Below are positions 16,260 through 25,638 of a stretch of 51,412 bases of DNA, piece after piece. The notes below the pieces were generated by a model. That model searched no databases. It saw only the letters and a program-made list of their open reading frames with translations, and was not told the DNA's origin. The position numbers and the translations under genes were made by a program. The DNA is from an uncultured Eubacteriales bacterium (lineage in GTDB: Bacteria; Bacillota; Clostridia; Lachnospirales; Lachnospiraceae): NCBI GenBank assembly GCA_949284175.1, contig CASDVE010000026.1, positions 1 through 51,412 on the forward strand, read 5' to 3'. Position 1 is the first letter of the stretch. The number at the start of each line of letters is the position of its first letter.

Positions 16260-17450
16260 ATGGAAAGATTATTATTTACATCTGAATCAGTGACTGAAGG
16301 ACATCCAGATAAGATTTGTGACGCTATCTCAGACGCGATCCTTGATGAGTTGATGAAACAGGATCCAATGAGTCGTGTTGCTTGTGAAACTGCTTGTACA
16401 ACAGGACTTGTTGTCGTAATGGGTGAGATCACAACCAATGCTTATGTGGATATTCAAAAAATTGTTCGGGAAACAGTAAAAGAAATTGGATACGATCGTG
16501 CAAAATACGGATTTGATGGAGATACTTGTGGTGTTATGGTAGCTCTTGATGAACAGTCAAGCGACATCGCTATGGGTGTTGATAAAGCATTAGAAGCAAG
16601 AGAAAACAAAATGACTGATGAGGAATTGGAAGCCATTGGTGCTGGAGATCAAGGTATGATGTTTGGTTTTGCAACCAATGAAACAGAAGAATATATGCCA
16701 TATCCAATCTCTCTTGCTCATAAATTAACACGTCAGCTCACAAAGGTTAGAAAAGATGGAACTCTTTCTTACTTAAGACCAGATGGAAAGAGCCAAGTGT
16801 CCGTAGAATATGATGAAAATGGAAAACCATCCAGATTAGATGCGGTTGTATTATCCACACAGCATGATGAAAAAGTGACACAAGAACAGATTCATGAAGA
16901 TATTAAAAAATATGTATTTGATGCAGTCCTTCCAAAGGATATGATCGATGAGAATACAAAATTCTTCATCAATCCAACAGGACGTTTTGTTATTGGTGGA
17001 CCTCATGGAGATAGCGGTTTAACAGGACGTAAAATCATCGTTGATACCTATGGCGGATATGCTCGTCATGGCGGTGGTGCGTTCTCTGGAAAAGACTGTA
17101 CAAAAGTTGACCGTTCTGCTGCTTATGCGGCAAGATATGTTGCAAAGAACATCGTAGCATCAGGATTAGCGGATAAATGTGAAATCCAATTATCTTATGC
17201 GATTGGTGTTGCACAGCCTACATCTATTATGATCGATACCTTTGGAACAGGAAAACTATCTGATAGTAAACTTGTAGAAATCGTTCGTAAGCATTTTGAT
17301 CTTCGTCCAGCTGGAATCATTAAAATGTTGGATTTAAGAAGACCAATTTACAAACAAACAAGTGCTTATGGACATTTTGGAAGAACAGATTTAGATCTTC
17401 CTTGGGAAAGACTTGATAAAGTAGAAGAGTTAAAAAGCTATTTAGCATAA
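16260..17450 (+). CDS. metK: S-adenosylmethionine synthetase
   Basis: Makes SAM from methionine and ATP in the cytoplasm. The 396 residues match the family length. Signatures: [20 protein letters not shown] at the N-terminus (ATP/methionine site), [15 protein letters not shown] (hexapeptide signature), [22 protein letters not shown], and [19 protein letters not shown] near the other end of the active site. AAAGGAG precedes the ATG. It is under an S-box riboswitch, so its product represses it, and it is monocistronic, ending at the hairpin at 17462. Confidence 0.98.
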   Translation: MERLLFTSESVTEGHPDKICDAISDAILDELMKQDPMSRVACETACTTGLVVVMGEITTNAYVDIQKIVRETVKEIGYDRAKYGFDGDTCGVMVALDEQSSDIAMGVDKALEARENKMTDEELEAIGAGDQGMMFGFATNETEEYMPYPISLAHKLTRQLTKVRKDGTLSYLRPDGKSQVSVEYDENGKPSRLDAVVLSTQHDEKVTQEQIHEDIKKYVFDAVLPKDMIDENTKFFINPTGRFVIGGPHGDSGLTGRKIIVDTYGGYARHGGGAFSGKDCTKVDRSAAYAARYVAKNIVASGLADKCEIQLSYAIGVAQPTSIMIDTFGTGKLSDSKLVEIVRKHFDLRPAGIIKMLDLRRPIYKQTSAYGHFGRTDLDLPWERLDKVEELKSYLA

Positions 17451-17461
17451 AAGGGGAAAAG

Positions 17462-17502
17462 AGCGGAGTGCCATTGAGAAAAGGAGTGGTACTCCGCTTT
17501 TT
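17462..17502 (+). terminator. Terminator of metK
   Basis: AGCGGAGTGCCA pairs with TGGTACTCCGCT (12 bp with one G-T pair), followed by TTTTTAATT. Confidence 0.85.
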
Positions 17503-17536
17503 AATTATTAAATATTCATAAAATTCAAAGAAAACT

Positions 17537-17566
17537 TTCACAGTTCTATGGAAATTATGATATGAT
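17537..17566 (+). promoter_or_regulatory. Promoter of the kinase/regulator pair
   Basis: TTCACA, an 18-nt spacer and TATGAT with TG one base before it. It lies just upstream of the kinase and argues for the start codon at 17610. Confidence 0.55.
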
Positions 17567-17609
17567 GATACATAAGGATACCAAAAGGTATAAGAAAGGT
17601 GGATATGAC

Positions 17610-19094
17610 ATGAAAATCGTAAAAAAAGTAAAATTATTATTCTTTCCAGCAATTATTTTGCCATTGCTGTTGATGATGATTTCCACTGTCATGATTAGCG
17701 ACCTTTATGTGAATACGACTGTTGATGCCGATGTCAATGGACTTGCCTATGTATCCAACCCAACAAAGGCAGTGGATCAATTGACAAATGAAATTTTTAA
17801 GGAAATGTGGCAAATGGCAAAAGAAAAACCAGAAAAACTTTTAGAAAAACCATATTTAGATTCTATGAATAAACGATTAAAAAGACGCTTTTCCTATTTG
17901 ATTATTCGAAAAAATAATGAAATTATATATCGTGGGACAGAAAAAGAACATAAAGAAGTGGAACAATATCTACCTGAGTACGGAAGTGATTATATGCACG
18001 CCAATGGAGGATTATTCATTAGCAGTCCAGAGAATTTTTTAATTAAACAAGGAGATTTTAAGACTCAATCGGGGGAAGAGGGAACGTTCTTTATTATGAC
18101 TTGTCTTGAAGAGTTGACTCCCAAATTTAAAGGGATTGTGATACAAGTCATTCTTGCAATTGTAGGCGTGTTGATTTTTTCAAGTTCTTTAATTTCTGCT
18201 TTTATGTATGCAGAATTTATTCGTCCGATTCGATTGTTAAAAGAAGGAACGGATCGAATTAAAGAGGGGAATTTGGATGTGGATGTAGAAGTGAATAATA
18301 AGGATGAGATAGGGGAACTTTGTGATTCCTTTAATGAAATGCGAAGAAAATTAAAAGAATCCATTGATTATCGTTTGCGATATGAAGAAGAGAATCGAGA
18401 ATTAATTAGCAATATTAGTCATGATTTAAAGACGCCGATTACCGCTATTAAAGGTTATGTGGAGGGAATTATGGATGGTGTTGCTGACTCTCCTGAGAAG
18501 ATGGAACGCTATATTAAAACCATTTATAATAAAGCAAATGATATGAACGTCTTAATTAATGAGTTATCCATTTATTCTAAAATTGATAGTAATGTTATTC
18601 CATATAATTTTACTAAAATTGATATTGATGCTTATTTTGCCGACTGCGTAGAGGAACTAAGCGTTGATATGGAGGATAAAGGGCTTGTTTTAACCTATAT
18701 TAATTATTGTAAGCCACACATTCTTGTGGTAGCCGATGCTGAACAGGTAAAACGTGTCATCAACAATCTTGTCATTAATGCCATGAAGTATAACGATAAA
18801 GAAAAAGGCTGTGTCAATATCCGATTAAGAGAGGATGGCGAATTTGTACAAGTGGAAATCGAAGATAATGGACAAGGAATTTCAGAACATGATTTGCCTT
18901 ATATTTTTGATCGACTTTATCGGGCAGACGCTTCCAGAAATTCTTCAAAAGGAGGAAGTGGACTGGGGCTTTCCATTGCCAAGAAGATCATCGATGAACA
19001 TGGTGGAAAAATTTGGGCAACAAGTCGTCCGGGTTCAGGAACGACCATTTATTTTACATTGAGAAAGTACAAGGAGGATCTACTGGATGAATAG
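17610..19094 (+). CDS. Membrane sensor histidine kinase (HAMP, HisKA, HATPase)
   Basis: A 494-residue protein. TM1 about 8-31, extracytoplasmic sensor about 32-175, TM2 about 176-200, HAMP about 200-253, HisKA with SNISHDLKTPITAIKGYVEG (phospho-His H271), then a GHKL ATPase domain with N-box VINNLVINAMKYN, G1 VEIEDNGQGIS, F-box PYIFDRLYRAD and G2 GGSGLGLSIAKKI. The start follows AAAGGTGG with a 7-nt spacer. The last 8 nt overlap the response-regulator gene, which indicates coupled translation. The sensor domain is not one I recognise, so the signal is unknown. Confidence 0.92.
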   Translation: MKIVKKVKLLFFPAIILPLLLMMISTVMISDLYVNTTVDADVNGLAYVSNPTKAVDQLTNEIFKEMWQMAKEKPEKLLEKPYLDSMNKRLKRRFSYLIIRKNNEIIYRGTEKEHKEVEQYLPEYGSDYMHANGGLFISSPENFLIKQGDFKTQSGEEGTFFIMTCLEELTPKFKGIVIQVILAIVGVLIFSSSLISAFMYAEFIRPIRLLKEGTDRIKEGNLDVDVEVNNKDEIGELCDSFNEMRRKLKESIDYRLRYEEENRELISNISHDLKTPITAIKGYVEGIMDGVADSPEKMERYIKTIYNKANDMNVLINELSIYSKIDSNVIPYNFTKIDIDAYFADCVEELSVDMEDKGLVLTYINYCKPHILVVADAEQVKRVINNLVINAMKYNDKEKGCVNIRLREDGEFVQVEIEDNGQGISEHDLPYIFDRLYRADASRNSSKGGSGLGLSIAKKIIDEHGGKIWATSRPGSGTTIYFTLRKYKEDLLDE

Positions 19095-19776
19095 AATCTT
19101 AATTATTGAAGACGAAGAAAGCATTGCAGAACTTGAGAAAGATTATTTAGAACTCAGTTCTTTTGATGTGACCATTGAAAATAATGGACAAACAGGTCTT
19201 GATCGGGCGTTATCAGAGGAATTTAATATGATCATTCTTGATTTAATGTTGCCAGGACTGGATGGATTTGAAATCTGTAAAAGAATTAGGGAGGTAAAAA
19301 ATATTCCGATCCTTATGGTTTCTGCAAAGAAAGAGGATATTGATAAAATTCGAGGACTTGGATTAGGAGCGGATGATTATATCACAAAGCCATTTAGCCC
19401 AAGTGAATTAGTGGCTCGTGTGAAAGCCCATATTGCTCGGTATGAACGATTGATTGGAAGTGCCACAGTGGAAAATGACATCATCGAAATTCGTGGGCTT
19501 AAAATCGATAAGACTGCAAGAAGAGTTTATATCAATGAGGAAGAAAAAGCCTTTACAACAAAGGAATTTGATTTACTCACCTTTTTAGCTAGCAATCCTA
19601 ACCATGTGTTTACAAAAGAGGAGTTATTTAAAGAAATTTGGGATATGGATTCCATTGGGGATATTGCCACTGTAACGGTGCATATCAAAAAAATTCGTGA
19701 AAAAATTGAATTTAATACAGCAAAACCTCAATATATCGAAACGATTTGGGGGGTTGGATACCGTTTTAAAGTGTGA
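19087..19776 (+). CDS. OmpR/PhoB-family response regulator
   Basis: A 229-residue protein. Receiver domain 1-115 with the acidic pocket E9-D10 (IIEDEE), phospho-acceptor D52 (ILDLMLPGLDG), the conserved Ser in LMVSAKK and Lys in DYITKPFSP. A C-terminal winged helix (about 130-229) has AFTTKEFDLLTFLASNPNHVF and the family's VTVHIKKIREKI and TIWGVGYRF. It is the partner of the overlapping kinase. The kinase-first order is the reverse of most OmpR-type operons. Target genes are not identifiable from the window. Confidence 0.94.
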   Translation: MNRILIIEDEESIAELEKDYLELSSFDVTIENNGQTGLDRALSEEFNMIILDLMLPGLDGFEICKRIREVKNIPILMVSAKKEDIDKIRGLGLGADDYITKPFSPSELVARVKAHIARYERLIGSATVENDIIEIRGLKIDKTARRVYINEEEKAFTTKEFDLLTFLASNPNHVFTKEELFKEIWDMDSIGDIATVTVHIKKIREKIEFNTAKPQYIETIWGVGYRFKV

Positions 19777-19818
19777 GAATAGAAAAGAATAGTGTGAAGA
19801 AACGAGGAAAGAAAGTCT

Positions 19819-20529
19819 ATGTCAGCGGAGAAAGTTAAGATTTTATATGAAGATGCCGATATTATTGTATGTGTAAAGCCACAAGGGATGCCATCTCAGA
19901 GCGATAAAACAAGAGATCTTGATATGGTAAATTATTTGAAAAATTATGTTTGTGAAAAAGAGGATTTGGAGGAAGAACCTTATATTGCCGTTGTCCATCG
20001 CTTGGATCGTCCAGTTGGAGGAATTATGGTATTTGCAAGAAATCAAAAGTCAGCCAGCAATTTAAGCGATCAAGTGCAAGATGGATTGATGGAAAAAGAT
20101 TATCAAGCTGTTTTAACAGGAGAACTTCCAGATCAAGAAGGCACTCTTATCGACTATCTTGTGAAAGATGGAAAGAGCAATACATCTAAAGTGGTGCCAA
20201 AAGGAACAAAAGGTGCTAAGCGGGCAGAACTTCGATATGAAGTGCTTGATGTACTTGAAACAGAAGAAGGACTTTTAAGCTATGTGTTAATCGAACTGAT
20301 AACAGGTAGACACCATCAGATTCGAGTGCAGACATCCAGTCATGGTGCTGGTATTTGGGGCGATACGAAGTATAATGATAAATTTAGAAAAACAAAAAGA
20401 GTATATCGGCAAATTGGACTTTTCGCATCAAGAATCGCCTTTACGCATCCTGTTACAAAAGAAAGAATGGTATTTAAAGAAGAACCTTGTGGAGAGGCAT
20501 TTGAACTGTTAGATGCACAAGACTTCTAG
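19819..20529 (+). CDS. RluA-family RNA pseudouridine synthase
   Basis: A 236-residue protein with the RluA/RluD catalytic segment AVVHRLDRPVGGIMVFARN (catalytic Asp D63) and the later ELITGRHHQIRVQ motif that contacts the uridine. N-terminal YEDADIIVCVKPQGMPS is also typical. It lacks an S4 domain, so it is a short RluA-type enzyme, which modifies rRNA or tRNA uridines; the exact site is unknown. It begins 42 nt after the response regulator with GAGGAAAG upstream, and the next gene begins 12 nt after its stop, so all may be on one transcript. Confidence 0.9.
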   Translation: MSAEKVKILYEDADIIVCVKPQGMPSQSDKTRDLDMVNYLKNYVCEKEDLEEEPYIAVVHRLDRPVGGIMVFARNQKSASNLSDQVQDGLMEKDYQAVLTGELPDQEGTLIDYLVKDGKSNTSKVVPKGTKGAKRAELRYEVLDVLETEEGLLSYVLIELITGRHHQIRVQTSSHGAGIWGDTKYNDKFRKTKRVYRQIGLFASRIAFTHPVTKERMVFKEEPCGEAFELLDAQDF

Positions 20530-20541
20530 GGAGGAATGATC

Positions 20542-22047
20542 ATGAAACGGATCGTGAAAATGATAATAGCAAGTTTGCTTTGTTTTTGTTTAGTGGGGAT
20601 ACCGAATGTAATAAGAGCTGATACATCAGGTACATTAACAGAGCTTCCAGAGATTAATTCTTTAGCACCGATTAAAGAAAATGAAACGATCAATGGTGGA
20701 TTAGCTCCAAATTTTAAAAGTATGACATATCGATATGAGGTAAAAGACGATAGCGATGTCATGCTGGATTTAACCATTACAAGCTATATGACCAATACAG
20801 CCGTGAAGATCTATGACAATTACAACCGTAAAGTTTTGGATGAAACTATCAGCAAAGATCAAAATACGGTGAGCAAATCATTGAAGAAACAAATCTGTCT
20901 TGGAAAAGGTGTGTATTATATTTGGGTTATCTCAAATGGAGATACCACAGGAAGTTATACGATTACAACAAAGACAGAAAAGTTATATAATCAGGATGTT
21001 ATCAAAGATCCCATCGATGAAAATGATACAATAAAAAAGGCAATTTATGTGCCTGTGAACACACCATATACAGGTGCCTTAAATTTCAGTGAAACGGCAG
21101 ATATTTATAAAACAAAATTGACCAACAGCGGAATTTTTACTTGTCAATTTGATTATTATTTTACAAATTGTACTCTTCGGATTCTTGATAAAGATGGAGC
21201 GGAACTTTTTAAAGAATCCTTGACTTGGAATGAGAATCTGAGTGCAGGAACCTATACATATAAAACGGCATTGGAAGCGGGAGAGTACTATTTTGAAGTC
21301 AGCAGAAATAGTACAGCATCTAATACAACATCCAATACTGGAAAGTATCGTTTTGATCTAAAATATGAGGCAGTTACAGTGAATGAAACAGAGCCAAATG
21401 ATGATCTTGTCAATGCAGAAGTGCTTGGAATTGGAGCTAGAAAGCAGTCATTGATTACGCTAGGCGGTGATGTGGATACTTATAAAATTCAAGTTCCTTC
21501 TAAGCAAGTTTTGACGTTTTATGCGGACAGTGATATGAAAGACTATCAATGGACTTTGTATAATCGAAAATATGAACAAATAAAAACTGCTTCTATGACT
21601 TTGAATACTACCGAGCAAGATGAGGCACAGAGAAATAAAATGGGGCTTATTTACGAGTTGTCAGCAGGTACGTATTATTTCCAAATAAAGAGTAATAGTA
21701 CAGGTGCGTATTCTGTCAGGGTTGTAACTACGAAGAAACCGGCAAAAAGTGCGATTACAAAGCAAAAGACAACCAAAACACAAAGTATTTTTTCTAGCAC
21801 AGCTAATTATTCCATGACAATATGGTGTAAAAAGGTGAGTGGAGTTGATGGGTATGAGTTTCGTGTTGCCAATAATAAATCATTTAAAAATGCCACCATC
21901 TATGACACAAACCAGACTAGTATCCAGTTTAGTGCGGAAAAAGGAAAAACCTACTATGTACAGGTGAGAACCTATAAAAATACCGATGATGGCAAGAAAT
22001 TATACAGTGCTTTTAGTGCAAAGAAATCTTATACTATAAAAAAATAA
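20542..22047 (+). CDS. Secreted multidomain protein (PPC-like repeats plus Fn3-like domain)
   Basis: A 501-residue protein. Signal peptide 1-28 (MKRIVKM, hydrophobic core, then IRAD). The start at 20542 is preferred because AGGGAGGA ends 6 nt before it, while an ATG 2 codons earlier is too close. At least three beta-rich units follow. Each has the pre-peptidase C-terminal (PPC) style pattern of a D-x-Y-K strand and an L-x-AGxYYxxV strand: AGTYTYKTALEAGEYYFEV, EPNDDLVNAEVLG...GGDVDTYKIQVP, and LSAGTYYFQIKSNSTGAYSV. The C-terminal ~85 residues are Fn3-like (VSGVDGYEFRVAN...KGKTYYVQVRTYK). No catalytic domain, lipobox or sorting signal is seen. It is likely an extracellular adhesin or ligand-binding protein. 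Confidence 0.65.
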   Translation: MKRIVKMIIASLLCFCLVGIPNVIRADTSGTLTELPEINSLAPIKENETINGGLAPNFKSMTYRYEVKDDSDVMLDLTITSYMTNTAVKIYDNYNRKVLDETISKDQNTVSKSLKKQICLGKGVYYIWVISNGDTTGSYTITTKTEKLYNQDVIKDPIDENDTIKKAIYVPVNTPYTGALNFSETADIYKTKLTNSGIFTCQFDYYFTNCTLRILDKDGAELFKESLTWNENLSAGTYTYKTALEAGEYYFEVSRNSTASNTTSNTGKYRFDLKYEAVTVNETEPNDDLVNAEVLGIGARKQSLITLGGDVDTYKIQVPSKQVLTFYADSDMKDYQWTLYNRKYEQIKTASMTLNTTEQDEAQRNKMGLIYELSAGTYYFQIKSNSTGAYSVRVVTTKKPAKSAITKQKTTKTQSIFSSTANYSMTIWCKKVSGVDGYEFRVANNKSFKNATIYDTNQTSIQFSAEKGKTYYVQVRTYKNTDDGKKLYSAFSAKKSYTIKK

Positions 22048-22100
22048 GCAATAGAAAAAGTTTGGTATAGAATAGATTGAGAAAGAGGTGCAAAAATTCT

Positions 22101-23429
22101 ATGTCAAGTACGCTCGTGGAAAGTTTGAATAATAAAGAATATCCAGATACCATGTCGTTAGAGGATATTTTTTATGATCTTACTCCGAAAGAAAAGCGAG
22201 AGTATGTGTTTGTGGAAATGAATATTAAAAATTTCCAATATTTTAATGCAAAGTTTGGTCGTGAATATGGAAATAAAATTCTAAGCGAAGTTGATAAAAT
22301 TTTACGCAGTTTTTTAGATAATAGAGGATATATTAGAAAAGAATATGGGGATACCTATCATTTCTTTATTCAGTGTCCATACCAAGCAGAACAAGAAGAT
22401 ATGGTGGCACAAGAAGCCAATTTATGTGATCAGTTTTTAGTGGATTTGACCGATCAATTATTTTATAATAAGCTGGAGAATATCAATGAAAATATTTATA
22501 TGTCATTTGGTATTATATTGGCAGAAGACTTTGGAGAAGATTATGAAGAACTTCTTATAAAAGCAGGGATTGTGCGTAAAAATTGTCCTGAATTAAAAAA
22601 GAGAAGTTATAGCTTTGAAGTTTTTACACAAGAAAAATTAAAGAAATATTTGGATCGATATGATTTGATTCATCGGGTCACATCTGCAAGAATGAACGAT
22701 GAATTTGTCATCTATGTTCAGCCCAAAGTGGAGATTGAAACAGAGAGAATCATTGGAGGAGAAGTGTTATTGCGTTGGCCACAAAGCGGAGGAATTTCTC
22801 TTTATGACTGTTTTTCTGTTTTAAATGAGTTAGGAGAAATTTATTCCCTTGACCTTTATAATTTTAAAAAGGTGTGCAACTATTTAAAAGAAGGTCTTGA
22901 TCGGGGAGAAGTCCGAGTTCCAATGAGCTTTAATGTACCCAATATAACCATTATGGATGTGGATTTTGAGAAGGACTATATGTCAATTATCAAAGAAATT
23001 GGTGTGCCAAAAGAATATATTGAATTTGAGTTTTTAGAAGACATTCAATTTAATGATGGAAGTCGGATAAAGGATAAGATTCATTCCTTTAAAAAAGAAG
23101 GTCTTCAATGTACGTTAGATGACTTTGGAGCGGGGAACGCATCTTTTTCCGTTTTATTGCGTGGGGATATTGATACAATCAAGATGGATCGTATTTTCTT
23201 TCGGGATGAACTGACAAAAGAACGAAAAGAAGTCATTAAAAATGTCATTGGAATTGCCACATCACTGGGAGTAAAAGTGATTGCAGAAGGTGTGGAAGAG
23301 AAAGAGTATATTGATTTTTTAAAAACAACCGACTGTCATGTGGTACAAGGCTTTTATTATTATCGCCCAATGCCTATGGAAGACTTTCAAGAGTTAATTG
23401 AAAAACAGGAAAAAGAGCTGGTTCATTAA
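22101..23429 (+). CDS. Degenerate-GGDEF / EAL protein, likely c-di-GMP phosphodiesterase
   Basis: A 442-residue soluble protein. Residues 30-170 are a GGDEF fold whose signature loop reads E-Y-G-D-T-Y-H-F (81-88), so it cannot be a normal cyclase. The EAL domain (about 185-440) keeps most of the catalytic set: E221 in the EVLLRW version of EAL, N278 or N281 in SFNVPN, E310/E313 (EFEFLED), D340-D341 (TLDDFGAG), K361 (IKMD), E396 (VIAEGVE) and Q416 (VQGFYYYRP). It should hydrolyse c-di-GMP, perhaps with GTP control by the dead GGDEF half. Start at 22101 with AGAGGTG upstream. With the HD-GYP gene at 14669 it gives two c-di-GMP hydrolase types within 9 kb. Confidence 0.9.
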   Translation: MSSTLVESLNNKEYPDTMSLEDIFYDLTPKEKREYVFVEMNIKNFQYFNAKFGREYGNKILSEVDKILRSFLDNRGYIRKEYGDTYHFFIQCPYQAEQEDMVAQEANLCDQFLVDLTDQLFYNKLENINENIYMSFGIILAEDFGEDYEELLIKAGIVRKNCPELKKRSYSFEVFTQEKLKKYLDRYDLIHRVTSARMNDEFVIYVQPKVEIETERIIGGEVLLRWPQSGGISLYDCFSVLNELGEIYSLDLYNFKKVCNYLKEGLDRGEVRVPMSFNVPNITIMDVDFEKDYMSIIKEIGVPKEYIEFEFLEDIQFNDGSRIKDKIHSFKKEGLQCTLDDFGAGNASFSVLLRGDIDTIKMDRIFFRDELTKERKEVIKNVIGIATSLGVKVIAEGVEEKEYIDFLKTTDCHVVQGFYYYRPMPMEDFQELIEKQEKELVH

Positions 23430-23473
23430 GAACGTAAAAAAGAAGGAGCATTGCTCCTTCTTTTTTATGTTCT
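23430..23473. terminator. Bidirectional terminator between the EAL gene and asnS
   Basis: AAAAAAGAAGGAGCA pairs with TGCTCCTTCTTTTTT, extended by AGAAC/GTTCT outside. A- and T-rich flanks on the two sides allow it to stop both convergent genes. Confidence 0.9.
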
Positions 23474-24867
23474 TATAGATCACAGTTATTAACTGTACGA
23501 GGGAATGGAATAACGTCACGAATATTGCCCATTCCAGTTAAATACATAACACAACGTTCGAATCCAAGACCGAATCCAGAATGTCTTGTAGAACCATATT
23601 TTCTTAAGTCAAGATAGAATCCATAATCTTCTTCGTTAAGACCGAGTTCTTTCATACGATTTACAAGTTTATCGTAATCGTCTTCACGCTGGCTACCGCC
23701 GATGATTTCACCGATTCCTGGTACTAATAAGTCCATAGCGGCAACGGTTTTATTGTCATCATTTAATTTCATGTAGAATGCTTTAATATCCTTTGGATAA
23801 TCGGTAACGAAGACAGGTTTTTTGTAAATTTCTTCTGTTAAATAACGTTCATGCTCTGTCTGTAAATCTGTGCCCCAAGACACTTTATATTCGAATTTAT
23901 CATTGTTCTTTTCTAAGATTTCAACCGCCTCTGTATAAGTAACACGAGCGAAATCAGAAGTTGCCACATGATGTAAGCGATCGAGAAGTCCTTTGTCAAT
24001 AAACTGGTTAAAGAAGTTCATTTCTTCTGGTGCGTGTTCTAATACATAGTTGATAACATATTTTAACATATTTTCTGCAAGGATCATATCATCTTCTAAA
24101 TCAGCAAATGCGATTTCAGGTTCAATCATCCAAAATTCCGCAGCATGTCTTGTTGTATTGGAATTTTCCGCTCTAAATGTAGGTCCAAATGTGTAGATAT
24201 TTCTAAATGCCTGTGCAAATGTTTCTCCGTTTAACTGACCACTTACTGTCAAGTTGGTAGGTTTGTTGAAGAAATCTTGCTTAAAGTCAACAGCTCCATC
24301 TTCTGTTTTAGGAACATTGTTTAAATCAAGTGTTGTCACTTGGAACATTTCTCCAGCTCCCTCAGCGTCACTTCCTGTGATGAGTGGAGTGTGAACATAT
24401 ACAAAATCTCTTTCTTGGAAGAATTTGTGGATAGCATAAGCGATTAAAGAACGAACACGAAATACCGCTTGATATGTGTTAGTTCTTGGACGAAGATGAG
24501 AGATAGTTCTTAAGTATTCCATAGAGTGACGTTTTTTCTGAAGTGGATAATCACTGCTGGATGCTCCCTCTACTAAAATTTCTTCTGCCTGAATTTCAAA
24601 AGGCTGTTTTGCATTTGGAGTGGCAACAAGTTGTCCTTTTACGATGATAGCAGAACCGACATTTAATTTTGTTAATTCAGCAAAGTTAGAAAGTTTTTCT
24701 GCACTGTATACAACTTGTAATGTTTCAAAAAAAGTACCATCGCTAATTACGATGAAACCAAAAGATTTTGAGTCACGATTGCTACGAACCCAACCGCCAG
24801 CAGTAATTGTTTTACCAATATAGTCTTCACGTTTTCTATAAAGATCTCTAATTGTTACGATGTCCAT
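23473..24867 (-). CDS. asnS: Asparaginyl-tRNA synthetase
   Basis: Charges tRNA-Asn with asparagine. The 464 residues match bacterial AsnS. An N-terminal OB-fold anticodon domain (about 10-105, with [19 protein letters not shown]) is followed by the class II core: motif 1 [22 protein letters not shown], motif 2 [25 protein letters not shown], motif 3 [24 protein letters not shown] is the asparagine-type form of the loop. The ATG at 24867 follows GGAGGT. A longer in-frame start at 24906 is excluded because the promoter -10 overlaps it. Confidence 0.97.
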   Translation of the reverse strand: MDIVTIRDLYRKREDYIGKTITAGGWVRSNRDSKSFGFIVISDGTFFETLQVVYSAEKLSNFAELTKLNVGSAIIVKGQLVATPNAKQPFEIQAEEILVEGASSSDYPLQKKRHSMEYLRTISHLRPRTNTYQAVFRVRSLIAYAIHKFFQERDFVYVHTPLITGSDAEGAGEMFQVTTLDLNNVPKTEDGAVDFKQDFFNKPTNLTVSGQLNGETFAQAFRNIYTFGPTFRAENSNTTRHAAEFWMIEPEIAFADLEDDMILAENMLKYVINYVLEHAPEEMNFFNQFIDKGLLDRLHHVATSDFARVTYTEAVEILEKNNDKFEYKVSWGTDLQTEHERYLTEEIYKKPVFVTDYPKDIKAFYMKLNDDNKTVAAMDLLVPGIGEIIGGSQREDDYDKLVNRMKELGLNEEDYGFYLDLRKYGSTRHSGFGLGFERCVMYLTGMGNIRDVIPFPRTVNNCDL

Positions 24868-24905
24868 AGTACCTCCAACTGCGCAAGATGCGCTTTTATT
24901 TTTCA

Positions 24906-24935
24906 ATTATATAATAAGAGTTCTGAGTGATGCAA
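24906..24935 (-). promoter_or_regulatory. Promoter of asnS
   Basis: On the minus strand: TTGCAT, an 18-nt spacer and TATAAT, about 40 nt before the start codon. No T-box is present on this side. The stretch 24936-25135 holds nothing else I can identify. Confidence 0.7.
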
Positions 24936-25137
24936 AGAGAACAAGTTAAGCATTATTGCTTATAAAGGCAATCAATAAAACAAGTTTCTTACTCAAAACA
25001 GAACAATAGCTAAAAATATGCTTACTAAGTATCATAGTAGAAAAGCAAAGAAAATACAAGGGCTTTCTTTGAAGAAGTATAAGAAAATGGGAGAAAATAA
25101 CATAGAAAAAACGAAAATGATTGTAAAATGTATTTGT

Positions 25138-25145
25138 GATATAAT
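25138..25145 (+). promoter_or_regulatory. Extended -10 promoter of the proS leader
   Basis: TGATATAAT extended -10; TTGTAA lies 13 nt upstream and the true -35 is unclear. Transcription would begin near 25152. Confidence 0.5.
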
Positions 25146-25151
25146 GGAAGT

Positions 25152-25516
25152 AATAAGACAAGCAATAGGGCTAGTGAGTATCCAATCGTGATTATGAGTT
25201 ATGTTATAGATGGATTTTGGAAATTGCTCATTGACAGAATGTTATTTTTCTCATACAATAATTGTATTGAAAAATGGCGTGGATAAGGGATAGTAAGCAG
25301 TGATACTGCATATACAGAGAGAAAATCCGTTTGCATTTGCAAGATGGCTGAGAGATTTTTATGAAAGAAATTGCTGAACCTGCCTTTGAGCTGTCTGTGA
25401 AAACAGAACGTAATTCCTGCGTTAAAGGAAGAATGAGAGAATAGCTCATTTCTTTGAATATCTTGTTAAGAGAATTATAATCTAAGATAGAGAGCTGTTA
25501 AGCAGGGTGGTACCGC
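25152..25516 (+). ncRNA. T-box leader (proline-type) of proS
   Basis: The invariant T-box AGGGTGGTACCGC is at 25504-25516, and its TGGT would pair with the ACCA end of uncharged tRNA. Upstream lies a long stem I region with an AGTA-type bulge (near 25291) and a distal GATGGCTGAGAG segment. Before TTTGAGC, GAACCTGCC places a CCT proline specifier at 25379-25381. Uncharged tRNA-Pro binding would favour the antiterminator and turn on proS. Confidence 0.88.
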
Positions 25517-25568
25517 CGATATTTCGGTCCCTTTTATGTTGAGAGGGAAGAAGTATCGGCGTTTTTTA
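25515..25568 (+). terminator. T-box terminator before proS
   Basis: GCCGATA...TCCCT pairs with AGGGA...TATCGGC, followed by GTTTTTT. Its 5' arm overlaps the end of the T-box sequence, as needed for mutually exclusive folding. Confidence 0.88.
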
Positions 25569-25638
25569 TGCCATTTAAAAACTTTCCACTCAACAATTCT
25601 ATAAAACGATATTTGTAATAAAAGAAGGAGATTAGAAA

